From assembly GCA_039654915.1 (NCBI GenBank), contig CM077597.1, positions 54,960,001 to 55,024,000 on the forward strand: a DNA stretch of 64,000 nt. The letters run 5' to 3'. This DNA is from Aquilaria yunnanensis. Lineage: Eukaryota > Streptophyta > Magnoliopsida > Malvales > Thymelaeaceae. Positions 53,860 through 63,866 of the stretch are shown piece after piece. Numbering within the stretch: the first letter of the stretch is position 1; each line of letters opens with the position of its first letter. The notes beneath the pieces are model-generated. The model did no database searches. It was given only the letters and a program-made list of their open reading frames with translations, and was not told where the DNA came from. A program made the translations under genes and the position numbers.

Positions 53860-53969
53860 GTCAACCAACGCCGCTTATTTTCCATTATCCGTACCGGTCT
53901 TTTTCCCCTTCATCGTGAGGACTTCCCGGCACGTCACCGATGCCAGTACTAGACCCGAAAAAGAAAATA

Positions 53970-54089
53970 GGGGATGCAACACGAGGACTTCCCGGCACGT
54001 CACCGATGCCAGTACTACTCTCGCCCAAGCACGCTTAACTGCGGAGTTCTGATGGGATCCGGTGTATTAGTGCTGGTATGATCGCATCC
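53970..54089 (-). rRNA. 5S rRNA gene, G25A variant
   Basis: G25A; 3' spacer s; promoter -9A. Confidence 0.95.
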
Positions 54090-54228
54090 GTCAACCATCG
54101 CCGCTTATTTTCCATTATCCGTACCGGTCTTTTTCCCCTTCATCGTGAGTGCTACACGTCACGAACAAACCGTGGGGCTGATAAAGTGGGAAATTTTAAT
54201 CCAGCAACTAGACCCGAAAAAGAAAATA

Positions 54229-54348
54229 GGGGATGCAACACGAGGACTTCCCGGCACGTCACCGATGCCAGTACTACTCTCGCCCAAGCACGCTTAACTG
54301 CGGAGTTCTGATGGGATCCGGTGCATTAGTGCTGGTATGATCGCATCC
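54229..54348 (-). rRNA. 5S rRNA gene
   Basis: Consensus; 3' spacer b. Confidence 0.97.
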
Positions 54349-54458
54349 GTCAACCAACGCCGCTTATTTTCCATTATCCGTACCGGTCTTTTTCCCCTTC
54401 ATCGTGAGGACTTCCCGGCACGTCACCGATGCCAGTACTAGACCCGAAAAAGAAAATA

Positions 54459-54578
54459 GGGGATGCAACACGAGGACTTCCCGGCACGTCACCGATGCCA
54501 GTACTACTCTCGCCCAAGCACGCTTAACTGCGGAGTTCTGATGGGATCCGGTGCATTAGTGCTGGTATGATCGCATCC
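54459..54578 (-). rRNA. 5S rRNA gene
   Basis: Consensus; 3' spacer s; l-promoter. Confidence 0.96.
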
Positions 54579-54799
54579 GTCAACCAACGCCGCTTATTTT
54601 CCATTATCCGTAGTGGTCTTTTTCCCCTTCATCGTGAGTGCTACACGTCACGAAAGAACCGTGGGGCCGATAAAGTGGGACATTTTAATCCAGCAACTAG
54701 TCAGAAAACTTGGTAGAAATTCTGAAACATAATTTTGAGCCCCGGTTATCTCCCACGAACAGAGAAACCAGAAGCAAAACCGACCCGAAAAAGAAAATA

Positions 54800-54919
54800 A
54801 CGGGTGCAACATGAGGACTTCCCGGCACGTCACCGATGCCAGTACTACTCTAGCCCAAGCACGCTTAACTGCGGAGTTCTGATGGGATCCGGTGCATTAG
54901 TGCTGGTATGATTGCATCC
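54800..54919 (-). rRNA. 5S rRNA gene, 341-bp class
   Basis: Common subtype; 3' spacer l. Confidence 0.88.
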
Positions 54920-55058
54920 GTCAACCAACGCCGCTTATTTTCCATTATCCGTACCGGTCTTTTTCCCCTTCATCGTGAGTGCTACACGTCACGAAAGAAC
55001 CGTGGGGCTGATAAAGTGGGACATTTTAATCCAGCAACTAGACCCGAAAAAGAAAATA

Positions 55059-55178
55059 GGGGATGCAACACGAGGACTTCCCGGCACGTCACCGATGCCA
55101 GTACTACTCTCGCCCAAGCACGCTTAACTGCGGAGTTCTGATGGGATCCGGTGCATTAGTGCTGGTATGATCGCATCC
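55059..55178 (-). rRNA. 5S rRNA gene
   Basis: Consensus; 3' spacer b*; promoter -9A. Confidence 0.97.
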
Positions 55179-55317
55179 GTCAACCATCGCCGCTTATTTT
55201 CCATTATCCGTACCGGTCTTTTTCCCCTTCATCGTGAGTGCTACACGTCACGAACAAACCGTGGGGCTGATAAAGTGGGAAATTTTAATCCAGCAACTAG
55301 ACCCGAAAAAGAAAATA

Positions 55318-55437
55318 GGGGATGCAACACGAGGACTTCCCGGCACGTCACCGATGCCAGTACTACTCTCGCCCAAGCACGCTTAACTGCGGAGTTCTGA
55401 TGGGATCCGGTGCATTAGTGCTGGTATGATCGCATCC
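55318..55437 (-). rRNA. 5S rRNA gene
   Basis: Consensus; 3' spacer b. Confidence 0.97.
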
Positions 55438-55547
55438 GTCAACCAACGCCGCTTATTTTCCATTATCCGTACCGGTCTTTTTCCCCTTCATCGTGAGGAC
55501 TTCCCGGCACGTCACCGATGCCAGTACTAGACCCGAAAAAGAAAATA

Positions 55548-55667
55548 GGGGATGCAACACGAGGACTTCCCGGCACGTCACCGATGCCAGTACTACTCTC
55601 GCCCAAGCACGCTTAACTGCGGAGTTCTGATGGGATCCGGTGTATTAGTGCTGGTATGATCGCATCC
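55548..55667 (-). rRNA. 5S rRNA gene, G25A variant
   Basis: G25A; 3' spacer s; promoter -9A. Confidence 0.95.
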
Positions 55668-55806
55668 GTCAACCATCGCCGCTTATTTTCCATTATCCGT
55701 ACCGGTCTTTTTCCCCTTCATCGTGAGTGCTACACGTCACGAACAAACCGTGGGGCTGATAAAGTGGGAAATTTTAATCCAGCAACTAGACCCGAAAAAG
55801 AAAATA

Positions 55807-55926
55807 GGGGATGCAACACGAGGACTTCCCGGCACGTCACCGATGCCAGTACTACTCTCGCCCAAGCACGCTTAACTGCGGAGTTCTGATGGGATCCGGT
55901 GCATTAGTGCTGGTATGATCGCATCC
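55807..55926 (-). rRNA. 5S rRNA gene
   Basis: Consensus; 3' spacer b. Confidence 0.97.
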
Positions 55927-56036
55927 GTCAACCAACGCCGCTTATTTTCCATTATCCGTACCGGTCTTTTTCCCCTTCATCGTGAGGACTTCCCGGCACG
56001 TCACCGATGCCAGTACTAGACCCGAAAAAGAAAATA

Positions 56037-56156
56037 GGGGATGCAACACGAGGACTTCCCGGCACGTCACCGATGCCAGTACTACTCTCGCCCAAGCACG
56101 CTTAACTGCGGAGTTCTGATGGGATCCGGTGCATTAGTGCTGGTATGATCGCATCC
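56037..56156 (-). rRNA. 5S rRNA gene
   Basis: Consensus; 3' spacer s; l-promoter. Confidence 0.96.
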
Positions 56157-56377
56157 GTCAACCAACGCCGCTTATTTTCCATTATCCGTAGTGGTCTTTT
56201 TCCCCTTCATCGTGAGTGCTACACGTCACGAAAGAACCGTGGGGCCGATAAAGTGGGACATTTTAATCCAGCAACTAGTCAGAAAACTTGGTAGAAATTC
56301 TGAAACATAATTTTGAGCCCCGGTTATCTCCCACGAACAGAGAAACCAGAAGCAAAACCGACCCGAAAAAGAAAATA

Positions 56378-56497
56378 ACGGGTGCAACATGAGGACTTCC
56401 CGGCACGTCACCGATGCCAGTACTACTCTAGCCCAAGCACGCTTAACTGCGGAGTTCTGATGGGATCCGGTGCATTAGTGCTGGTATGATTGCATCC
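56378..56497 (-). rRNA. 5S rRNA gene, 341-bp class
   Basis: Common subtype; 3' spacer l. Confidence 0.88.
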
Positions 56498-56636
56498 GTC
56501 AACCAACGCCGCTTATTTTCCATTATCCGTACCGGTCTTTTTCCCCTTCATCGTGAGTGCTACACGTCACGAAAGAACCGTGGGGCTGATAAAGTGGGAC
56601 ATTTTAATCCAGCAACTAGACCCGAAAAAGAAAATA

Positions 56637-56756
56637 GGGGATGCAACACGAGGACTTCCCGGCACGTCACCGATGCCAGTACTACTCTCGCCCAAGCACG
56701 CTTAACTGCGGAGTTCTGATGGGATCCGGTGCATTAGTGCTGGTATGATCGCATCC
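56637..56756 (-). rRNA. 5S rRNA gene
   Basis: Consensus; 3' spacer b*; promoter -9A. Confidence 0.97.
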
Positions 56757-56895
56757 GTCAACCATCGCCGCTTATTTTCCATTATCCGTACCGGTCTTTT
56801 TCCCCTTCATCGTGAGTGCTACACGTCACGAACAAACCGTGGGGCTGATAAAGTGGGAAATTTTAATCCAGCAACTAGACCCGAAAAAGAAAATA

Positions 56896-57015
56896 GGGGA
56901 TGCAACACGAGGACTTCCCGGCACGTCACCGATGCCAGTACTACTCTCGCCCAAGCACGCTTAACTGCGGAGTTCTGATGGGATCCGGTGCATTAGTGCT
57001 GGTATGATCGCATCC
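56896..57015 (-). rRNA. 5S rRNA gene
   Basis: Consensus; 3' spacer b. Confidence 0.97.
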
Positions 57016-57125
57016 GTCAACCAACGCCGCTTATTTTCCATTATCCGTACCGGTCTTTTTCCCCTTCATCGTGAGGACTTCCCGGCACGTCACCGATGCC
57101 AGTACTAGACCCGAAAAAGAAAATA

Positions 57126-57245
57126 GGGGATGCAACACGAGGACTTCCCGGCACGTCACCGATGCCAGTACTACTCTCGCCCAAGCACGCTTAACTGCGG
57201 AGTTCTGATGGGATCCGGTGTATTAGTGCTGGTATGATCGCATCC
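57126..57245 (-). rRNA. 5S rRNA gene, G25A variant
   Basis: G25A; 3' spacer s; promoter -9A. Confidence 0.95.
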
Positions 57246-57384
57246 GTCAACCATCGCCGCTTATTTTCCATTATCCGTACCGGTCTTTTTCCCCTTCATC
57301 GTGAGTGCTACACGTCACGAACAAACCGTGGGGCTGATAAAGTGGGAAATTTTAATCCAGCAACTAGACCCGAAAAAGAAAATA

Positions 57385-57504
57385 GGGGATGCAACACGAG
57401 GACTTCCCGGCACGTCACCGATGCCAGTACTACTCTCGCCCAAGCACGCTTAACTGCGGAGTTCTGATGGGATCCGGTGCATTAGTGCTGGTATGATCGC
57501 ATCC
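57385..57504 (-). rRNA. 5S rRNA gene
   Basis: Consensus; 3' spacer b. Confidence 0.97.
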
Positions 57505-57614
57505 GTCAACCAACGCCGCTTATTTTCCATTATCCGTACCGGTCTTTTTCCCCTTCATCGTGAGGACTTCCCGGCACGTCACCGATGCCAGTACTAGACC
57601 CGAAAAAGAAAATA

Positions 57615-57734
57615 GGGGATGCAACACGAGGACTTCCCGGCACGTCACCGATGCCAGTACTACTCTCGCCCAAGCACGCTTAACTGCGGAGTTCTGATGG
57701 GATCCGGTGCATTAGTGCTGGTATGATCGCATCC
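57615..57734 (-). rRNA. 5S rRNA gene
   Basis: Consensus; 3' spacer s; l-promoter. Confidence 0.96.
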
Positions 57735-57955
57735 GTCAACCAACGCCGCTTATTTTCCATTATCCGTAGTGGTCTTTTTCCCCTTCATCGTGAGTGCTAC
57801 ACGTCACGAAAGAACCGTGGGGCCGATAAAGTGGGACATTTTAATCCAGCAACTAGTCAGAAAACTTGGTAGAAATTCTGAAACATAATTTTGAGCCCCG
57901 GTTATCTCCCACGAACAGAGAAACCAGAAGCAAAACCGACCCGAAAAAGAAAATA

Positions 57956-58075
57956 ACGGGTGCAACATGAGGACTTCCCGGCACGTCACCGATGCCAGTA
58001 CTACTCTAGCCCAAGCACGCTTAACTGCGGAGTTCTGATGGGATCCGGTGCATTAGTGCTGGTATGATTGCATCC
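57956..58075 (-). rRNA. 5S rRNA gene, 341-bp class
   Basis: Common subtype; 3' spacer l. Confidence 0.88.
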
Positions 58076-58214
58076 GTCAACCAACGCCGCTTATTTTCCA
58101 TTATCCGTACCGGTCTTTTTCCCCTTCATCGTGAGTGCTACACGTCACGAAAGAACCGTGGGGCTGATAAAGTGGGACATTTTAATCCAGCAACTAGACC
58201 CGAAAAAGAAAATA

Positions 58215-58334
58215 GGGGATGCAACACGAGGACTTCCCGGCACGTCACCGATGCCAGTACTACTCTCGCCCAAGCACGCTTAACTGCGGAGTTCTGATGG
58301 GATCCGGTGCATTAGTGCTGGTATGATCGCATCC
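58215..58334 (-). rRNA. 5S rRNA gene
   Basis: Consensus; 3' spacer b*; promoter -9A. Confidence 0.97.
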
Positions 58335-58473
58335 GTCAACCATCGCCGCTTATTTTCCATTATCCGTACCGGTCTTTTTCCCCTTCATCGTGAGTGCTAC
58401 ACGTCACGAACAAACCGTGGGGCTGATAAAGTGGGAAATTTTAATCCAGCAACTAGACCCGAAAAAGAAAATA

Positions 58474-58593
58474 GGGGATGCAACACGAGGACTTCCCGGC
58501 ACGTCACCGATGCCAGTACTACTCTCGCCCAAGCACGCTTAACTGCGGAGTTCTGATGGGATCCGGTGCATTAGTGCTGGTATGATCGCATCC
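58474..58593 (-). rRNA. 5S rRNA gene
   Basis: Consensus; 3' spacer b. Confidence 0.97.
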
Positions 58594-58703
58594 GTCAACC
58601 AACGCCGCTTATTTTCCATTATCCGTACCGGTCTTTTTCCCCTTCATCGTGAGGACTTCCCGGCACGTCACCGATGCCAGTACTAGACCCGAAAAAGAAA
58701 ATA

Positions 58704-58823
58704 GGGGATGCAACACGAGGACTTCCCGGCACGTCACCGATGCCAGTACTACTCTCGCCCAAGCACGCTTAACTGCGGAGTTCTGATGGGATCCGGTGTA
58801 TTAGTGCTGGTATGATCGCATCC
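58704..58823 (-). rRNA. 5S rRNA gene, G25A variant
   Basis: G25A, last of fourteen; 3' spacer s; promoter -9A. Confidence 0.95.
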
Positions 58824-58962
58824 GTCAACCATCGCCGCTTATTTTCCATTATCCGTACCGGTCTTTTTCCCCTTCATCGTGAGTGCTACACGTCACGAAC
58901 AAACCGTGGGGCTGATAAAGTGGGAAATTTTAATCCAGCAACTAGACCCGAAAAAGAAAATA

Positions 58963-59082
58963 GGGGATGCAACACGAGGACTTCCCGGCACGTCACCGAT
59001 GCCAGTACTACTCTCGCCCAAGCACGCTTAACTGCGGAGTTCTGATGGGATCCGGTGCATTAGTGCTGGTATGATCGCATCC
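58963..59082 (-). rRNA. 5S rRNA gene
   Basis: Consensus; 3' spacer b. Confidence 0.97.
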
Positions 59083-59192
59083 GTCAACCAACGCCGCTTA
59101 TTTTCCATTATCCGTACCGGTCTTTTTCCCCTTCATCGTGAGGACTTCCCGGCACGTCACCGATGCCAGTACTAGACCCGAAAAAGAAAATA

Positions 59193-59312
59193 GGGGATGC
59201 AACACGAGGACTTCCCGGCACGTCACCGATGCCAGTACTACTCTCGCCCAAGCACGCTTAACTGCGGAGTTCTGATGGGATCCGGTGCATTAGTGCTGGT
59301 ATGATCGCATCC
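59193..59312 (-). rRNA. 5S rRNA gene
   Basis: Consensus; 3' spacer s, the last one; l-promoter. Confidence 0.96.
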
Positions 59313-59533
59313 GTCAACCAACGCCGCTTATTTTCCATTATCCGTAGTGGTCTTTTTCCCCTTCATCGTGAGTGCTACACGTCACGAAAGAACCGTGGGG
59401 CCGATAAAGTGGGACATTTTAATCCAGCAACTAGTCAGAAAACTTGGTAGAAATTCTGAAACATAATTTTGAGCCCCGGTTATCTCCCACGAACAGAGAA
59501 ACCAGAAGCAAAACCGACCCGAAAAAGAAAATA

Positions 59534-59653
59534 ACGGGTGCAACATGAGGACTTCCCGGCACGTCACCGATGCCAGTACTACTCTAGCCCAAGCACGCTT
59601 AACTGCGGAGTTCTGATGGGATCCGGTGCATTAGTGCTGGTATGATTGCATCC
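59534..59653 (-). rRNA. 5S rRNA gene, 341-bp class
   Basis: Common subtype; 3' spacer l. Confidence 0.88.
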
Positions 59654-59792
59654 GTCAACCAACGCCGCTTATTTTCCATTATCCGTACCGGTCTTTTTCC
59701 CCTTCATCGTGAGTGCTACACGTCACGAAAGAACCGTGGGGCTGATAAAGTGGGACATTTTAATCCAGCAACTAGACCCGAAAAAGAAAATA

Positions 59793-59912
59793 GGGGATGC
59801 AACACGAGGACTTCCCGGCACGTCACCGATGCCAGTACTACTCTCGCCCAAGCACGCTTAACTGCGGAGTTCTGATGGGATCCGGTGCATTAGTGCTGGT
59901 ATGATCGCATCC
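59793..59912 (-). rRNA. 5S rRNA gene
   Basis: Consensus; 3' spacer b*; promoter -9A. Confidence 0.97.
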
Positions 59913-60051
59913 GTCAACCATCGCCGCTTATTTTCCATTATCCGTACCGGTCTTTTTCCCCTTCATCGTGAGTGCTACACGTCACGAACAAACCGTGGGG
60001 CTGATAAAGTGGGAAATTTTAATCCAGCAACTAGACCCGAAAAAGAAAATA

Positions 60052-60171
60052 GGGGATGCAACACGAGGACTTCCCGGCACGTCACCGATGCCAGTACTAC
60101 TCTCGCCCAAGCACGCTTAACTGCGGAGTTCTGATGGGATCCGGTGCATTAGTGCTGGTATGATCGCATCC
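60052..60171 (-). rRNA. 5S rRNA gene
   Basis: Consensus; 3' spacer b; l-promoter. Confidence 0.97.
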
Positions 60172-60392
60172 GTCAACCAACGCCGCTTATTTTCCATTAT
60201 CCGTAGTGGTCTTTTTCCCCTTCATCGTGAGTGCTACACGTCACGAAAGAACCGTGGGGCCGATAAAGTGGGACATTTTAATCCAGCAACTAGTCAGAAA
60301 ACTTGGTAGAAATTCTGAAACATAATTTTGAGCCCCGGTTATCTCCCACGAACAGAGAAACCAGAAGCAAAACCGACCCGAAAAAGAAAATA

Positions 60393-60512
60393 ACGGGTGC
60401 AACATGAGGACTTCCCGGCACGTCACCGATGCCAGTACTACTCTAGCCCAAGCACGCTTAACTGCGGAGTTCTGATGGGATCCGGTGCATTAGTGCTGGT
60501 ATGATTGCATCC
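60393..60512 (-). rRNA. 5S rRNA gene, 341-bp class
   Basis: Common subtype; 3' spacer l. Confidence 0.88.
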
Positions 60513-60651
60513 GTCAACCAACGCCGCTTATTTTCCATTATCCGTACCGGTCTTTTTCCCCTTCATCGTGAGTGCTACACGTCACGAAAGAACCGTGGGG
60601 CTGATAAAGTGGGACATTTTAATCCAGCAACTAGACCCGAAAAAGAAAATA

Positions 60652-60771
60652 GGGGATGCAACACGAGGACTTCCCGGCACGTCACCGATGCCAGTACTAC
60701 TCTCGCCCAAGCACGCTTAACTGCGTAGTTCTGATGGGATCCGGTGCATTAGTGCTGGTATGATCGCATCC
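60652..60771 (-). rRNA. 5S rRNA gene, C46A variant
   Basis: Single change C46A at plus-strand 60726, seen nowhere else. 3' spacer b*; promoter -9A. Confidence 0.94.
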
Positions 60772-60910
60772 GTCAACCATCGCCGCTTATTTTCCATTAT
60801 CCGTACCGGTCTTTTTCCCCTTCATCGTGAGTGCTACACGTCACGAACAAACCGTGGGGCTGATAAAGTGGGAAATTTTAATCCAGCAACTAGACCCGAA
60901 AAAGAAAATA

Positions 60911-61030
60911 GGGGATGCAACACGAGGACTTCCCGGCACGTCACCGATGCCAGTACTACTCTCGCCCAAGCACGCTTAACTGCGGAGTTCTGATGGGATC
61001 CGGTGCATTAGTGCTGGTATGATCGCATCC
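60911..61030 (-). rRNA. 5S rRNA gene
   Basis: Consensus; 3' spacer b; promoter -12A. Confidence 0.97.
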
Positions 61031-61169
61031 GTCAACCAACGTCGCTTATTTTCCATTATCCGTACCGGTCTTTTTCCCCTTCATCGTGAGTGCTACACGT
61101 CACGAACAAACCGTGGGGCTGATAAAGTGGGAAATTTTAATCCAGCAACTAGACCTGAAAAAGAAAATA

Positions 61170-61289
61170 GGGGATGCAACACGAGGACTTCCCGGCACGT
61201 CACCGATGCCAGTACTACTCTCGCCCAAGCACGCTTAACTGCGGAGTTCTGATGGGATCCGGTGCATTAGTGCTGGTATGATCGCATCC
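61170..61289 (-). rRNA. 5S rRNA gene
   Basis: Consensus; 3' spacer t; l-promoter. Confidence 0.97.
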
Positions 61290-61510
61290 GTCAACCAACG
61301 CCGCTTATTTTCCATTATCCGTAGTGGTCTTTTTCCCCTTCATCGTGAGTGCTACACGTCACGAAAGAACCGTGGGGCCGATAAAGTGGGACATTTTAAT
61401 CCAGCAACTAGTCAGAAAACTTGGTAGAAATTCTGAAACATAATTTTGAGCCCCGGTTATCTCCCACGAACAGAGAAACCAGAAGCAAAACCGACCCGAA
61501 AAAGAAAATA

Positions 61511-61630
61511 ACGGGTGCAACATGAGGACTTCCCGGCACGTCACCGATGCCAGTACTACTCTAGCCCAAGCACGCTTAACTGCGGAGTTCTGATGGGATC
61601 CGGTGGATTAGTGCTGGTATGATTGCATCC
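61511..61630 (-). rRNA. 5S rRNA gene, 341-bp class, G25C subtype
   Basis: Same changes as the gene at 33480; 3' spacer l. Confidence 0.88.
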
Positions 61631-61769
61631 GTCAACCAACGCCGCTTATTTTCCATTATCCGTACCGGTCTTTTTCCCCTTCATCGTGAGTGCTACACGT
61701 CACGAACAAACCGTGGGGCTGATAAAGTGGGAAATTTTAATCCAGCAACTAGACCCGAAAAAGAAAATA

Positions 61770-61889
61770 GGGGATGCAACACGAGGACTTCCCGGCACGT
61801 CACCGATGCCAGTACTACTCTCGCCCAAGCACGCTTAACTGCGGAGTTCTGATGGGATCCGGTGCATTAGTGCTGGTATGATCGCATCC
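61770..61889 (-). rRNA. 5S rRNA gene
   Basis: Consensus; 3' spacer b; l-promoter. Confidence 0.97.
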
Positions 61890-62110
61890 GTCAACCAACG
61901 CCGCTTATTTTCCATTATCCGTAGTGGTCTTTTTCCCCTTCATCGTGAGTGCTACACGTCACGAAAGAACCGTGGGGCCGATAAAGTGGGACATTTTAAT
62001 CCAGCAACTAGTCAGAAAACTTGGTAGAAATTCTGAAACATAATTTTGAGCCCCGGTTATCTCCCACGAACAGAGAAACCAGAAGCAAAACCGACCCGAA
62101 AAAGAAAATA

Positions 62111-62230
62111 ACGGGTGCAACATGAGGACTTCCCGGCACGTCACCGATGCCAGTACTACTCTAGCCCAAGCACGCTTAACTGCGGAGTTCTGATGGGATC
62201 CGGTGCATTAGTGCTGGTATGATTGCATCC
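62111..62230 (-). rRNA. 5S rRNA gene, 341-bp class
   Basis: Common subtype; 3' spacer l. Confidence 0.88.
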
Positions 62231-62369
62231 GTCAACCAACGCCGCTTATTTTCCATTATCCGTACCGGTCTTTTTCCCCTTCATCGTGAGTGCTACACGT
62301 CACGAAAGAACCGTGGGGCTGATAAAGTGGGACATTTTAATCCAGCAACTAGACCCGAAAAAGAAAATA

Positions 62370-62489
62370 GGGGATGCAACACGAGGACTTCCCGGCACGT
62401 CACCGATGCCAGTACTACTCTCGCCCAAGCACGCTTAACTGCGGAGTTCTGATGGGATCCGGTGCATTAGTGCTGGTATGATCGCATCC
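62370..62489 (-). rRNA. 5S rRNA gene
   Basis: Consensus; 3' spacer b*; promoter -9A. Confidence 0.97.
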
Positions 62490-62628
62490 GTCAACCATCG
62501 CCGCTTATTTTCCATTATCCGTACCGGTCTTTTTCCCCTTCATCGTGAGTGCTACACGTCACGAACAAACCGTGGGGCTGATAAAGTGGGAAATTTTAAT
62601 CCAGCAACTAGACCCGAAAAAGAAAATA

Positions 62629-62748
62629 GGGGATGCAACACGAGGACTTCCCGGCACGTCACCGATGCCAGTACTACTCTCGCCCAAGCACGCTTAACTG
62701 CGGAGTTCTGATGGGATCCGGTGCATTAGTGCTGGTATGATCGCATCC
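62629..62748 (-). rRNA. 5S rRNA gene
   Basis: Consensus; 3' spacer b; promoter -12A. Confidence 0.97.
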
Positions 62749-62887
62749 GTCAACCAACGTCGCTTATTTTCCATTATCCGTACCGGTCTTTTTCCCCTTC
62801 ATCGTGAGTGCTACACGTCACGAACAAACCGTGGGGCTGATAAAGTGGGAAATTTTAATCCAGCAACTAGACCTGAAAAAGAAAATA

Positions 62888-63007
62888 GGGGATGCAACAC
62901 GAGGACTTCCCGGCACGTCACCGATGCCAGTACTACTCTCGCCCAAGCACGCTTAACTGCGGAGTTCTGATGGGATCCGGTGCATTAGTGCTGGTATGAT
63001 CGCATCC
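62888..63007 (-). rRNA. 5S rRNA gene
   Basis: Consensus; 3' spacer t; l-promoter. Confidence 0.97.
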
Positions 63008-63228
63008 GTCAACCAACGCCGCTTATTTTCCATTATCCGTAGTGGTCTTTTTCCCCTTCATCGTGAGTGCTACACGTCACGAAAGAACCGTGGGGCCGAT
63101 AAAGTGGGACATTTTAATCCAGCAACTAGTCAGAAAACTTGGTAGAAATTCTGAAACATAATTTTGAGCCCCGGTTATCTCCCACGAACAGAGAAACCAG
63201 AAGCAAAACCGACCCGAAAAAGAAAATA

Positions 63229-63348
63229 ACGGGTGCAACATGAGGACTTCCCGGCACGTCACCGATGCCAGTACTACTCTAGCCCAAGCACGCTTAACTG
63301 CGGAGTTCTGATGGGATCCGGTGGATTAGTGCTGGTATGATTGCATCC
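63229..63348 (-). rRNA. 5S rRNA gene, 341-bp class, G25C subtype
   Basis: Same changes as the gene at 33480; 3' spacer l. Confidence 0.88.
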
Positions 63349-63487
63349 GTCAACCAACGCCGCTTATTTTCCATTATCCGTACCGGTCTTTTTCCCCTTC
63401 ATCGTGAGTGCTACACGTCACGAACAAACCGTGGGGCTGATAAAGTGGGAAATTTTAATCCAGCAACTAGACCCGAAAAAGAAAATA

Positions 63488-63607
63488 GGGGATGCAACAC
63501 GAGGACTTCCCGGCACGTCACCGATGCCAGTACTACTCTCGCCCAAGCACGCTTAACTGCGGAGTTCTGATGGGATCCGGTGCATTAGTGCTGGTATGAT
63601 CGCATCC
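63488..63607 (-). rRNA. 5S rRNA gene
   Basis: Consensus; 3' spacer b; promoter -9A. Confidence 0.97.
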
Positions 63608-63746
63608 GTCAACCATCGCCGCTTATTTTCCATTATCCGTACCGGTCTTTTTCCCCTTCATCGTGAGTGCTACACGTCACGAACAAACCGTGGGGCTGAT
63701 AAAGTGGGAAATTTTAATCCAGCAACTAGACCCGAAAAAGAAAATA

Positions 63747-63866
63747 GGGGATGCAACACGAGGACTTCCCGGCACGTCACCGATGCCAGTACTACTCTCG
63801 CCCAAGCACGCTTAACTGCGGAGTTCTGATGGGATCCGGTGCATTAGTGCTGGTATGATCGCATCC
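63747..63866 (-). rRNA. 5S rRNA gene
   Basis: Consensus; 3' spacer b; promoter -12A. Last complete gene in the window. Confidence 0.97.

Larger units (their letters stand above)
51033..54566. repeat. Higher-order repeat, 3,534 bp
   Basis: Longest form: the 1,578-bp core plus two extra 978-bp modules. G25A genes start at 52014, 52992 and 53970, exactly 978 bp apart. Confidence 0.88.
54567..56144. repeat. Higher-order repeat, 1,578 bp
   Basis: First of three consecutive short forms, with its G25A gene at 55548. Confidence 0.88.
56145..57722. repeat. Higher-order repeat, 1,578 bp
   Basis: Second of three consecutive short forms, with its G25A gene at 57126. Confidence 0.88.
57723..59300. repeat. 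Higher-order repeat, 1,578 bp
   Basis: Third consecutive short form, with its G25A gene at 58704. After it the pattern changes to an 859-bp segment (59301-60159) with no s spacer. Confidence 0.88.
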
